From: Mesostigma viride
Lineage: Eukaryota; Streptophyta; Mesostigmatophyceae; Mesostigmatales; Mesostigmataceae
Direction: 5' to 3'
DNA length: 64,000 bases
Assembly: GCA_009746045.1 (NCBI GenBank)
Contig: RPFO01000154.1
Coordinates: 4,976,146 to 5,040,145, forward strand
Part shown: positions 1 to 11,138 of the stretch, one piece after another
Layout of the letters: every line of letters starts with the position of its first letter
Position numbering within the stretch: position 1 is the first letter of the stretch
Position numbers and translations under genes: made by a program
The notes under the pieces: generated by a model
What the model saw: only the letters and a program-made list of their open reading frames with translations
Told to the model about the DNA's origin: nothing
Databases searched by the model: none

Positions 1-290
1 AGCCACCATCCTAACGTTTAAAACCACTGGCAGGACAGTGCAGGTTAATTAATTAATAAAGTAAACTCGTGCTCCCGTTGGGGAGTCATGGAGCACCGAA
101 GTGCTTTTAATCCCTGTGTGTGCACAACTGGAGAAAGGGCAGAGACCCCCAGTCTCCTTCATGCCAAAGGCATGCCACAGCTGCATTCGGGCACGTGAGC
201 TAAACGGACACGCTAACGATCCGGCAATCTGTGGGTGCAATAAGACCCATGTGAGCATGGCATAACAAGGAGCGTGGGCGAGTAGTGCAG
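1..290 (-). mobile_element. Dispersed non-LTR 3'-end fragment
   Basis: This sequence recurs with few changes at about 15440-15660. It starts with a TTAATTAA-type tail near 45-60, followed by a hairpin whose arms are GTGCTCC and GGAGCAC. The same layout, an AT-rich tail beside a CTCC/GGAG hairpin, is seen at many other places in this window and marks the 3' end of non-LTR retrotransposons. The tail on the left implies a minus-strand copy. No coding sequence remains. Confidence 0.55.
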
Positions 291-299
291 GTTAAACAT

Positions 300-2869
300 A
301 ATGACACGGGTAATGTACACAGGTGTTCACCTCACCACATGCAGGATGAAATTGTATTTTCCAACTGTGTCAGACGTGGCAGAGGAGGAAGAGCTGTTGG
401 CCGACAGCCCTGTACAACTGCCTGGCATCCCAGCGTTGCCCAGTGAGTGGTTGTTTGGAACACCCATGCACTGGTGAGTGTGAGAGCCAACCCCTGTGAC
501 ACCCAGGTCACCCTTGATGATTGCAGGCAGTCACTGCAGGCTTGGCCCCCTGCAGCAGAGGGTCAATTTGGCAAAACAGGTGATCAGCAACCTATCACTT
601 CTTCACTTGTGGAACTAGCTCAGCCACTAGCTGCACCTTCCAAACGCAGTCTAGCAGAAGCTGTCCGCATTTTACAATCAGCACATAGAGCTTAAGCTCA
701 AACTGCTGCAGGATCAGCTAAGGTGGGTAAGGTTGGGCAATATGACAATAGCCCATTCTTGGTTGCAGTGGACACACAAGCCCAGGTCAGCATTATTAGT
801 GCACTGGCTGTGCCACATTCGCCTTTGGAACCTTCACCCTGGCACCATGTGGCTGATTTCTCAGGACAGTCATCCCTCAAGGTACAAGGTCAGGTAATGT
901 TGACTATACTTGGTATCCCAACCCCTTTCCAGGTATTGGAAGGTTATAAAGGTAATGCATGCCTTGTTGGGTGATCCCTTTCTTTCTTACCCTGGTGTCA
1001 TTATCTCCAGTGATAAACTAGCCATCCAGGACCTGGGTGGTGTTGCTCTGAATCATTTCAAAATTCCTCTTCAAAAACTTCTTCAAACCAACATTGCTTC
1101 TGTAAAATTTGCTACCCCCAAGTATGCTCCAGGGCAAGAACCTTGTGTGGCAGACTTGGTTCATAATAAAAAACTTCATCCATCCTCCTTTGGATTGGGC
1201 AAGCATGATGTGGCAAAAATGTCTCCCCTTTCTTATGAACAGATAGAGCAAGACTGTCGCACACACATAGGTTTCCTAAAATGGGTGGAGGCTTTCAACA
1301 AGGCCAGGAAAGAATGGGTAGTGCCAGATCCACTTACTTCTTCTCACACTCCACCAGTCACACCTATTGACAAAAAGCCTGCAGGGTGTAAGCACTTGCG
1401 CCTGAAGTTTGTGTTAAGCCAGCAGCAGATGGGTCAGTCATTTTTCATGCTAGACCCTGTGTGACAGAGTTCAAGGGGACCACTGATCTGACAGAAGCAG
1501 AGCTGTACACGCCAGGCATTCAGCAAACTTCTCTCAAAATCTTGCTGTCTGTCTTTGTACGTGGGTCACCTCATGCAATGACGGGGATGATTATGTATGT
1601 AACTTAGGCTACAGACATTAAAAGGGCTTTCTTGAAAGGCTCACCTGAGATAGCACAACAAGTGTGGCATGGTCAGGTGTATGTAGTCTCCACTCCCAGA
1701 GTCTGGGCAAAACACATCCCTCAGCAGTACCTGAAAGCTAACATAGGTGTTGAAGGGCTGCAATCAGCTCCTCGCATTTTCAGGATGTCAGCTCAGGCTG
1801 CCAGTGTTTGAAAAGCTAGTGGCTAAATATGATGATATAGACCCTTGCTTCTTTGTGGTCCTTCACCCTCATGGCATTCTCACGTTTGTGTGGCATGTGG
1901 ATGATCAGCTGATTGCTGGGCCAAGGCGTGCTGTAGATGATTTCATTCAGCAAGTGTCCAAACACTTTGAGATTGGCAAGCAAGTAGAGCTGGGCACCAC
2001 TGCCATAAAATTTTGTGGCACAATGTTACAACTCCAGCAGCATGAAAGCCAGTGGGTGTGTGCACTATACTCTCCCACCACTGATTATATGCACAGCTGC
2101 TTGGAGGTTTTGCAAACAAAAATCAAACCTGGTGCCTGTCCCACCATTAGAGGCAAGCTAGGGTGGTTGTGCTCAACATGTGCACCTCACCTGGCTGTGG
2201 TTAGCAGAGTTGATGATGATGTCTTGATGCAAGTAGGTCACAAAACCATCACCAAAACTCTCCAGGAAGGCCCTCCCCTTATCTTGCATTCCTTGGATCT
2301 CCACAAAACAATTCACATCCAAGCTATGATGGATAGTTCCATGGAGTCCAGGCAGATCACCAAGTTGCAGGCAAGGGAGTCAGGCTTGTATTTTGTGCAA
2401 AATGATGATGCACCCTTATCCCTCATTTCATGGTACAGCCGGTTGCATAGACGCAAGGCTGTCAGCAGCAATGCTGCTGAGTGCAGGGCAGTGGTGTCAG
2501 CAGTACTCCATGCAAGATACCTGAATCATGTGCTGGTTTGGTTGCAGATGCAAGCAGGTAGCAGGGCTGGGGTGGTTGCACATTTGCTCACTGACTGACA
2601 GTCAGTCAGTCCTCAGCTTCCTTGCTAACCCCTATGCTGTGCACACTGATCTTGACTGGGTGGTCCTCAAACAGGAATCCACCTACTACTGGGAGTCCAC
2701 ACGTCACGTGGAGGACAAGCACAACGCTGCTGACGCACTTACCAAAGTGCCTCAGCAGGCAGCTGATCAGTATCAGCTGCTCTACCACCTGATGAACCCG
2801 TATGGCAAGCAGGCAGACCCGTATGGCAAGCAGGTTGAACCCTGCATGCCCCATCGGGGGGACACCTAG
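300..2869 (+). pseudogene. Decayed Ty1/copia-like pol (integrase C-end, protease, RT, RNase H)
   Basis: Broken relative of the intact element at 54747-62263. From about 350 it matches the end of that element's integrase region. An aspartic-protease-like segment with VDTQAQVSIIS follows at about 770-810. The reverse transcriptase follows (1747-2598; motif FVWHVDDQLI, where the intact copy has HGDD). The copia-type RNase H then ends near ADALTKV (2528-2869). The reading frame is interrupted at about 690, 960, 1464, 1600 and 2598. The left end is truncated, and no LTR is visible on either side. Its order, integrase then protease then RT, is the same as in the intact copy, so that order is not an accident of one insertion. 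Confidence 0.85.
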
Positions 2870-3700
2870 CAGGTCCCTGTCAACCAGGGGCACCTAGGCA
2901 ACCCAGCACCCCTTGACTTGGGCAGGTCCAAGGGGCAGGTCGTGCTCCCTGTAAGGGTGGTTTGGTGGAGTCTGTCTTTTTCTGCATCTGTTTGCCCTAT
3001 GCCAGTAAAATCTCTTTGATTTTTTACACACAATGGAATTTCGTGCTGCTCACTTTCATAGGTGGGCAGGGGTTGTATCATCTTCTCCTTGTTTATTAAG
3101 GTTGTGTGCCTTGGTAGATAGGCCCTGAGCTCAGTGGCTCAGGTGCCTCCCATTCAAGTGGAGGGTCAAATCTCCCTAGACAGGTGGTTTCCCAGGACCC
3201 CAGTTCACACTGCTGAGGGCTCCCTAGGACACCTGGCCTCACTGTTCCGCAGTGGCAGTAAAGGCATGGATGCTGTCATGTTGCCCCAGCCTGGCTGGGT
3301 GCTATGCTTTCTGAGGGGGCGATGATGATGGAACAACATGGGACCTCTTAAACGCTTTACCTTGGCCATTTTTTTGACAGTGGCACTCTATGCTGGTGAA
3401 GCACTCCCTGGATAGGCAGGCAGACATGATTCTCTCCCTTATGGGCTCACGAGGAGGAGGAACTCCCCGGGTCTGTTGAGCTAAACTTGATGCCACCAGA
3501 AGTATTGCACAAGTTCTGGGGCCCATTTTTTTTTTCAGTCCAGATGTTGCAGTATATGGGTGTCACTTGCTCAGTACCTCAGTCAGCTTGGAGTCAGTCT
3601 CCTAGCTGGGCAGGTTCAGGCTTGAAGTCGCTAGCCTTCAACCTGAAAGGAAAACATAATGGGAGTTAGATGAGATGCTTAGGCTGACACACGGATTTCC
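2870..3700. other. No gene recognised
   Basis: Sequence downstream of the copia-like relic. The first 200 bases probably are its 3' untranslated region. Only short open frames occur (longest 74 codons) and none resembles a known family. No LTR is visible. Confidence 0.4.
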
Positions 3701-3706
3701 GGCCTG

Positions 3707-3914
3707 AGTTAGGTTAAATATAGTGCCGGAACCTTTTGCCGCCTGAGGCAAATCGGTCCGTCACACTATTTTGCCCGGAATAACCACTTCCGAGCACCCA
3801 AGTTAATTCGGCCGAATTAACTTGGGTGCTCGGAAGTGGTTATTCCGGGCAAAATAGTGTGACGGACCGATTTGCCACAGGCGGCAAAAGGTTCCGGCAC
3901 TATTTAACCTAACT
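3707..3914. repeat. 208-bp near-perfect palindrome
   Basis: The two arms, about 102 bases each, are reverse complements. The centre is at 3811/3812 inside CGGCCG, with no spacer. The only clear differences are a 2-base TA insertion near 3720 and one or two mismatches around 3747. Such a foldback would extrude as a cruciform. It may be a palindromic miniature transposon, but no target duplication is obvious. Confidence 0.9.
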
Positions 3915-3950
3915 GCCTGCGCGCTGCGTATTGCCTACCGCGGCTGAGCG

Positions 3951-3996
3951 GGACACCTCAGTACTGTACGGCAGGTCGTACGGTCCTGAGGTGTCA
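3951..3996. repeat. Small inverted repeat
   Basis: GACACCTCAG is followed about 26 bases later by CTGAGGTGTC, with additional pairing of GTACG and CGTAC inside. It can form a hairpin. It lies just right of the large palindrome and may belong to the same element. Confidence 0.6.
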
Positions 3997-4063
3997 TGTG
4001 GACTGTTGTGCCGTTTGTGCCAGACTGTGCCTAGACTCTAGCTCGACCCGCCAGATCCGGGTT

Positions 4064-4802
4064 ATCCGGGTCTGACGGGCCGAGTGTAGTTGATGCTACA
4101 CTGTATGTAGTGACGTGGTCGCATGGCATTGCAGTGTACAGTTGTCCACTGGTAGACGCTGTAGTCGGCGTTGCCATAGGCATATAGGCGTAGCACTGGG
4201 GAGTGCCACAGCACCGAGCTGCCCACGCACACGTACACCGCGTTCCATTCTGAGCCCGTTTGGCTTTCGACGTATTATTTACATAATACATCTTCTCTTC
4301 ATTCCCATTTTCAGTGAGTTGTTCGCCTTAGTCCGTCTTCCAACTTACGGGACTATCGTTCCGGGGTTGATACCTGCCTGAGAAGCTAGGGAAGGGAATC
4401 GCTATGCTATGGGCTACTTGCTGTTATCACTGATCCGGGTCTGACGGGCCGAGTGTAGTTGATGCTACACTGTATGTAGTGACGTGGTCGCATGGCATTG
4501 CAGTGTACAGTTGTCCACTGGTAGACGCTGTAGTCGGCGTTGCCATAGGCATATAGGCGTAGCACTGGGGAGTGCCACAGCACCGAGCTGCCCACGCACA
4601 CGTACACCGCGTTCCATTCTGAGCCCGTTTGGCTTTCGACGTATTATTTACATAATACATCTTCTCTTCATTTCCCATTTAATTCAGTGAGTTGTTCGCC
4701 TTAGTCCGTCTTCCAACTTACGGGACTATCGTTCCGGGGTTGATACCTGCCTGAGAAGCTAGGGAAGGGAATCGCTATGCTATGGGCTACTTGCTGTTAT
4801 CA
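4064..4802. repeat. 369-bp tandem duplication
   Basis: Two direct copies begin at the ATCCGGGTCTGACGGG motif (4064 and 4433) and both end in TTGCTGTTATCAC. They are nearly identical; the second has a few extra bases near 4676-4685. Open frames inside are duplicated with the repeat and look like chance. The function is unknown. It could be two adjacent LTR-like units, but no coding interior lies between them. Confidence 0.85.
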
Positions 4803-5404
4803 CAGCGTAGGCCCTGGGGCATTATCATTTACCTGAGTTCTTCGCATCTGTTCATACACAAAGGGTTAAGACAGACATGGATTCATTGATTTATTTAGAA
4901 TACTGCCCGTTGAGGTTACGTCGAGTGATTGACAATGTCCGAACCTGTCATCTGACCTCCATCCTCGCTGCCTTTATGCCAAGCAGTGCCACTCGGTCGG
5001 CGCTGCTGATCCAACCCTTGTTGTGGCCCAGAATATTCCACGCTAAACGCTCAGAATATTCCATGCTTAATTTACGTTACTGTAGTGGGCCAAACTACGG
5101 GTTGAACATAGGGCTGATCCGGCCAGGCGGCCACTCTCCATGTCCTTGGCAACAATCGTTGCACTATATGCCTCGGACATACATCTATCGACATATCTCC
5201 CAATATCGCCAATATTACCTCTAGATATCAGTCACCGACACACACGTAGCCATGTATGCCCAAAGGTGCTGACTTCGAATCACTCTAGGCAACATTTGTC
5301 GATAGTATAGCTACTCTTTTGCTCGTGTCTTTTTACCTATTCATCCTTTTGCCAAACTTCCAAGTGCTCGCTAGGCTCGACCCTAGTCGGCACGCTACAA
5401 CGTA
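4803..5404. other. No gene recognised
   Basis: There is a 115-codon open frame at 4877-5224 (+) without recognisable motifs. Nothing else could be supported. Confidence 0.3.
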
Positions 5405-5880
5405 GTGGACAAAAATGAAGACCAGCGGGAACCCATCAGGGCTAATGCGACGCACCTACTCCACCAGCCGGCGCGCGACAAAGACAGCCATGACAGACTA
5501 TGTTACAGCCACGACGGAAACCCATAGTGAGACTCACCCAGGTCACAGGTGAGGGTCCAGCGCAGCACGGAGCCTGTGCAGCTGATCACATGCGCATGAA
5601 CACCTTTAGCGCGGCGCTCTGGAGGCAGACACCCCGATAGTTACCGCCGGGGTCAGCAGCAGAACCCTTCCTGTACAGCTTGACTCGGATGGCCGTCTGC
5701 CACTCAGCAGGCGGGGGCTCATCAGAGAGCTGAGAACATGGTTGCAGAACGCCAGCAGAAGCTCCCGCTCCGCAAGGTGGGGCCGTCTTAAGCAGCTCGC
5801 GGCCGAAAGGTGGTCGGCACCGACCGCTGCATCGTATCGCAAGCGAGCAAGAGCGCCGTCAAATTCCTCCATTGAAAGTG
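5405..5880 (-). pseudogene. Non-LTR retrotransposon RT relic
   Basis: Read on the minus strand in changing frames, this gives the usual start of an L1/RTE-type reverse transcriptase. A segment around YDAAVGADHLSA comes first. A segment like EWQTAIRVKLYRKG with NYRGV follows near 5660. Then comes YGFRRG near 5520 and LVFIFVHY near 5420. These correspond to RT motifs 0 to A. At least three frameshifts and stops are present, and the rest of the protein is missing, so it is a dead fragment. Confidence 0.65.
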
Positions 5881-5989
5881 AAGGGGTGAACGACGTTGGT
5901 GGCTGCCAAGGCAGCCCTCCTTCAAGGCGGGGACCGACTTGCCGGTACGTAGTCCGCAGCCGAGGAGTCAGGAGGGCGCCGCGGGCGGC

Positions 5990-8140
5990 GGAAAAAAAAA
6001 ATCATGATCTCTTGAAATTTCATGTTTACATCTTTCTTGTGGCCAGTGGGATGGTGTAGAGGGTGTGATTATCATGGATGACGTCTATACAGTTGCCCTT
6101 GGTTGCCTTATTATGGAAAGATGTACAGTTCACATGGTTGATAGATGCGTGAAAGTTTTTTTTCAGTCATAAAAGCAGTCACTAGCATCTGTCCCAGACT
6201 GTTGGATATACCAGAACCCCCATGTGGTTTTGGTTGTTTGCAGTGTATTAGAGCTTGCCTGAGGATATAATGCTGTGTCAGTACGCCATGGCTGAGTTTT
6301 AGTTATTATGCTTTTTCCTCAGTGAACTGAATTTCTATCACTTGTTGGGCTTTCTCTGCATGTGAGCCTTTAGCCCTTTACTACAGTTAGCTGCCTGCCG
6401 CCTGCTGACATGCAAACTGATAGAGTTCCTGTGGTCAGAAACACGAGTACTCCTCAGGTGATTCCCTGTTTTCAAGCTCTCTCTCTCCGCGTGCCGAGTC
6501 TGTGAATCGAGTGCACCAGATATATTACAGACAGTGTGTGCGTACCGAGAGTACTCATCTTCTTCAGTTCTCACAGTCAGTTAGGAGGGCTTTGAGTATT
6601 CGCAATTAAGGCCTATGGAGTGGCCTAATGGTGTGCATCTTTCGGAGCAGTGGACATCATGAACAGTCTGAGTTGCTAGGGTGTGTCAAGGACGTTTTGT
6701 GGCTGTCATGACAGGGATGCAGCAGATGAGCATTCATTAAGTGTGGAGTTTACTGGTGACTTTTGTTGCTCTATCTCGGCTCACTGCTTCTCGATTGCTT
6801 GCCTTTGTTATTGATCCTCGTCACTGACAGTCCTCTGACCCCCTTTTGATCTTTCCTTGCTTGCTACATAATCCTTGTCTTGGGAAGATCTCATCTCTCA
6901 CCTCTGTTCATTTCTTTGTATATCTTGCGGCCTCGATCCGTGAGTGGACTGTGTGGGATCCTCTCAATGTCCATGTCTGAGAGCCTCCCTCTGATTGAGG
7001 TTTGCGTACCGACAGTATCAGTGCTGGCATCTGTACCCTGAGTGCCTACTCACTCACGAGTTCAGTTGTGCATTAATTATGCAAGGCGCCTTGCTATCGC
7101 TCTTGAGTATAGTTATCTGTGCTGACTGACCCCTTCAGTCCGCCCTTGAGCTGCCCCACAGTACACCAGTTTCCTGCGGGACACATGGAGAATTCTTGTG
7201 CCAATATCTTACCTATGATGGGGTTGTGATCCTGTTGTTGAGAGTCTTAACGTGCTGGAGCCGTGAGCTCTCTTTGTGGTTGACCCAGCTCATCAGCCTT
7301 ACCCTCTGCTTGACAGCAATCTGCAACATTATGGCCTTCTTGTCAAGAACTAATATATGTTGTGTGGTCTCACAGGAATATCTTATGGAGGGACCCTTTC
7401 CACCTGGTTGTTTTGTGGGTTTGATTGAGATGCCTTCACCCTACATACTGTCACCTTGACAGCGTTGGCTGCCCCGGGCCCCCCTTCCTGTGCCGCACCC
7501 ATGACTGTCTTTTGACAAGGCCTTGCTTGAGCAGATTGTTGGCAGTATGCATGCTGGTTGCATCCAGTTAATCAGTGGCGGATTGGGGAAAGAGTTCGTC
7601 TGCTGGTGGTATCCAGTTCACCATGCATGCAGAGGCAGCATAATATCTGTTTGGCCACTTGCCTTCTAGTTGTTTCCCGTTTACCAGAGGCTGCCAGATG
7701 GATGAATACGCTTTCGTGCTGCAGTTGTCTCCATTTTACCAGCTGTTAAGTAATTGGACCAATGATGGCTCTGCATGATCAATGATGTGCTGAATTGCCT
7801 TTGTCTAATTAAGGTGTCACTATAACACAGTCTTGGTGGCAATGAGTGATGCATTGAGCCTCAGTGATGGCCGTCGCTGTCTTGGGTGACTTGAGTAGTT
7901 CCAAGACAGTTGGTCGCTCTCACCATTCCAGTTGAGAGAGACTGATGAGTGTGCCTTGTTCTTTTACCGCCACTCGTTTGTGGGTTGAGATGTGGCTGCA
8001 GGCTTTCCCTCACCCTAGCCCCCTGAGTCTTGTCTCAGAGGGGAGGAGATCTTCTATGAGGTCTATGGCAGATGGATCTATGGCGGCCGGCCGGTCTATG
8101 GCTGCCGAGTCATCCTCAGGCGCTTCGACATGCAGCCGGA
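5990..8140. other. Long stretch without recognised genes
   Basis: Apart from short frames (for example 7196-7459 and 7945-8190, both +) no coding signal is recognised. The composition is near 48% GC, unlike the GC-rich element to the right. The frame at 7945-8190 ends shortly before the satellite and could belong to the leader of the element at 9569, but nothing proves this. Confidence 0.35.
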
Positions 8141-8340
8141 GGAGACCCCAGACTCAGACTCTTCTCGACGAGCTGAAGAAACAACTCTAGACATGCATGG
8201 AGCTGCCAGGTGCGACACTGCAGGGAGCCTACCGCCTGCCCCATCCACGGGACAAGGCTGGGCCCCCTCCAGTGGTCCTCACCTTCAGCGACATATCACA
8301 GCCCGAGTTCGGTTCCACCAGTTCGAGGTGTTTATATATC

Positions 8341-9568
8341 ACCGGCGGGCTTCAAAGTGCCGGACGGCAGGCGGTACCACCATTCCGTGGCAGCTTGGCC
8401 CAGTTTGCTACCGGCTGGCACACGTTTTCAGTGAATTTTGGGCTCCAGATTTAAATGCAACGTGCGGTTTGAGGCAGGGGAAAACATGCGTGGACGATAG
8501 GAATTATAGCACCGGCGGGCTTCAAAGTGCCGGACGGCAGGCGGTACCACCATTCCGTGGCAGCTTGGCCCAGTTTGCTACCGGCTGGCACACGTTTTCA
8601 GTGAATTTTGGGCTCCAGATTTAAATGCAACGTGCGGTTTGAGGCAGGGGAAAACATGCGTGGACGATAGGAATTATAGCACCGGCGGGCTTCAAAGTGC
8701 CGGACGGCAGGCGGTACCACCATTCCGTGGCAGCTTGGCCCAGTTTGCTACCGGCTGGCACACGTTTTCAGTGAATTTTGGGCTCCAGATTTAAATGCAA
8801 CGTGCGGTTTGAGGCAGGGGAAAACATGCGTGGACGATAGGAATTATAGCACCGGCGGGCTTCAAAGTGCCGGACGGCAGGCGGTACCACCATTCCGTGG
8901 CAGCTTGGCCCAGTTTGCTACCGGCTGGCACACGTTTTCAGTGAATTTTGGGCTCCAGATTTAAATGCAACGTGCGGTTTGAGGCAGGGGAAAACATGCG
9001 TGGACGATAGGAATTATAGCACCGGCGGGCTTCAAAGTGCCGGACGGCAGGCGGTACCACCATTCCGTGGCAGCTTGGCCCAGTTTGCTACCGGCTGGCA
9101 CACGTTTTCAGTGAATTTTGGGCTCCAGATTTAAATGCAACGTGCGGTTTGAGGCAGGGGAAAACATGCGTGGACGATAGGAATTATAGCACCGGCGGGC
9201 TTCAAAGTGCCGGACGGCAGGCGGTACCACCATTCCGTGGCAGCTTGGCCCAGTTTGCTACCGGCTGGCACACGTTTTCAGTGAATTTTGGGCTCCAGAT
9301 TTAAATGCAACGTGCGGTTTGAGGCAGGGGAAAACATGCGTGGACGATAGGAATTATAGCACCGGCGGGCTTCAAAGTGCCGGACGGCAGGCGGTACCAC
9401 CATTCCGTGGCAGCTTGGCCCAGTTTGCTACCGGCTGGCACACGTTTTCAGTGAATTTTGGGCTCCAGATTTAAATGCAACGTGCGGTTTGAGGCAGGGG
9501 AAAACATGCGTGGACGATAGGAATTATAGCACCGGCGGGCTTCAAAGTGCCGGACGGCAGGCGGTACC
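8341..9568. repeat. 170-bp satellite, seven units plus 38 bases
   Basis: Each unit starts ACCGGCGGGCTTC and ends GAATTATAGC. Units begin at 8341, 8511, 8681, 8851, 9021, 9191 and 9361; an eighth breaks off at 9568 after GCGGTACC. The copies I compared are identical. The array directly touches the GC-rich non-LTR element on its right. It is either the target of that element or a set of 5'-UTR monomers acting as its promoter. Confidence 0.95.
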
Positions 9569-9582
9569 GCGACCGCAGCGCG

Positions 9583-9634
9583 TTGGGGGGCTGCCGCCCC
9601 CCAAACCCCCCGCGTGGGGGGCTCCGCCCCCCAC
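9583..9634 (+). promoter_or_regulatory. Two GC hairpins in the leader
   Basis: TTGGGGGGC (9583-9591) pairs with GCCCCCCAA (9596-9604). GTGGGGGGC (9614-9622) pairs with GCCCCCCAC (9626-9634). They lie between the satellite edge and the first coding frame. A structural role in the 5' end of the retrotransposon RNA is possible but is only inferred. Confidence 0.6.
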
Positions 9635-9676
9635 ACCCCCCGCCCCCCCCCTCGGTGGCTGCCACGCCTGCCCTGA

Positions 9677-10465
9677 TTGTTCATGGACGACCCACGACCC
9701 CCTTCGCCCAACGGCTCCCCCGCTCCCCGGTTGGCGCCTCGGCGGTCCTCTCGGCTTGCGGCCCTTCTTGCGGAGGTGGGCGACCCGGCTGCGGGGGGCT
9801 CGGGCGCCCCGGTCTCCCCCTCCTTGGTCTGCGAGGTCTGCCGGAGCGGGCACCGCGGGCACCACATGTTAGTTTGTGATGCTTGCAATTCCGGGTGGCA
9901 CTTGCAGTGTCTTACTCCCCGGCTCTACCGGGTCCCGCCGGGCTCCTGGACGTGCCCGCGCTGTCCCCCCCGGCGGGCCCCCGGGCTGCCCTCCCCGCTG
10001 GGTGCTCCGGCCCCCTGCCCCGTGTGCCCCCCTGCCGAGGCCCTCGGGGCGGGCCGTGGCCTGCCCGATGGGGCCGCCGTTGCTCGGGCCCTGGCGCCCT
10101 CGGCCCCGGGGCCCCACCCGTCGCCTGGCCCCGCCGACGGGGGCGCGGCGCTGTCGCCTGGGCTGAGCCCGGCCGACCCCCGGCGGGCCTGGCGACCCCG
10201 GCGCCCGCCCCCGGCCCCTCGCTCCCCGACGCTCTGGCCTCCCTTCCCCCGGCCGCGGTTGGCCACCCAGCCGCCACCCCCGTCCTTGCCGCGTGGGACG
10301 GCGGCCCCCGGGCCCACGCGTTCACCTCGTGGCCGCCCTCGCACATTGTCGGCGTGGTGGGCCGCGCCACCTTTTCTTGGGCGTACTGCCCTTTGTTGCT
10401 GGACGCGGTCGGGCTCCAGGCCGCCTTCCCCTCGCTCCCTAGGCCCCCGGCCTTCCTGGCCCTAG
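9677..10465 (+). CDS. Retrotransposon N-terminal part with PHD finger
   Basis: Residues 52-96 form a PHD-type zinc finger: C52, C55, C67, C70, H75, C78, C93, C96, with the W typical of the domain before the last pair. PHD fingers usually read histone H3 tails, so this domain may help target chromatin; that is inference. The rest is proline-rich and probably left the true frame. A better-looking continuation (WPPSHIVGVVGRATFSW) lies in another frame ending at 10509. The start is ATG at 9677 in a plausible context, but it is not proven. Confidence 0.75.
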   Translation: MFMDDPRPPSPNGSPAPRLAPRRSSRLAALLAEVGDPAAGGSGAPVSPSLVCEVCRSGHRGHHMLVCDACNSGWHLQCLTPRLYRVPPGSWTCPRCPPRRAPGLPSPLGAPAPCPVCPPAEALGAGRGLPDGAAVARALAPSAPGPHPSPGPADGGAALSPGLSPADPRRAWRPRRPPPAPRSPTLWPPFPRPRLATQPPPPSLPRGTAAPGPTRSPRGRPRTLSAWWAAPPFLGRTALCCWTRSGSRPPSPRSLGPRPSWP

Positions 10466-10505
10466 TTGCGCAGGTGCGGGCGACATTTCTTTCCGCCGCC
10501 CCCCG

Positions 10506-11138
10506 GTGACGGCCTCGACTCTTTGGGGGTATGTCTTGGAAGGATATCACGCCGGCTGCCGGCTGCCGTGGCATCTCCCGGCCGCCCGGCAGGAAGAGCT
10601 GCTTTCCCTGGACGAGCGGGTGGGTCAGGCGGTGGTCGAGTTCGTCACGGCGGTGGCTCGAGACGCACAGGTCTCGGTGCGGGCGGCCTACCTCGCGGGC
10701 GGCGCCGACCTGGGCCTCATGTCCCCGCGGCAGCTTCGCCTCTTCTTGGACGCCCAGGCCCCGCCTCCCGGCCCGGTTGCCAGTGGGGGCTTTCTCATCA
10801 CCTCCCTCAGCCTGGCGCAGGCCGCCATGCTGCGTGTGGAGTTCGGGGCCCCCATCGCGGTTCAGGGCGGCCAGGCCATCTTGGTGGACTCGGCCGGGCG
10901 CGCCCAGCCCCTAACCGCGGGGACGCCTGTTTCTGCCTTCCTCCACGACATCCTGGAGTTGGCAGGCATCCCGCACGAATGGCACCCCGCGGCTGACCAA
11001 CCGGTCGGCATCCTCTCGCGCGCCCAGATTGCCGCCTCCCGGGTTGCTGGGAGGCCGGCTGGGACCCGCCCCCCCTCATGTCCGGTCCCTTCTGGAGGGG
11101 GACGACCCCGAGTCGGGCTCCTGTGCCATCTGCCTTGA
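10506..11138 (+). CDS. Retrotransposon central region, unknown fold
   Basis: Well-formed globular sequence (for example LPAARQEELLSLDERVGQ) without a recognised domain. It continues the frame that ends at 10509 after a run of six C (10499-10504), and it passes to the next frame at a run of seven C (11069-11075). The true piece is therefore about 10506-11070. It sits between the PHD and RING fingers of the same protein. Confidence 0.6.
   Translation: MTASTLWGYVLEGYHAGCRLPWHLPAARQEELLSLDERVGQAVVEFVTAVARDAQVSVRAAYLAGGADLGLMSPRQLRLFLDAQAPPPGPVASGGFLITSLSLAQAAMLRVEFGAPIAVQGGQAILVDSAGRAQPLTAGTPVSAFLHDILELAGIPHEWHPAADQPVGILSRAQIAASRVAGRPAGTRPPSCPVPSGGGRPRVGLLCHLP

Noticed and set aside
4064-4802. 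Pair of LTRs
   Set aside because: The copies are directly adjacent with no interior, and no target duplication is visible.
8341-9568. Regular repeats as a CRISPR array
   Set aside because: The whole 170-bp unit is repeated without variable spacers, in a eukaryotic context; it is a satellite.
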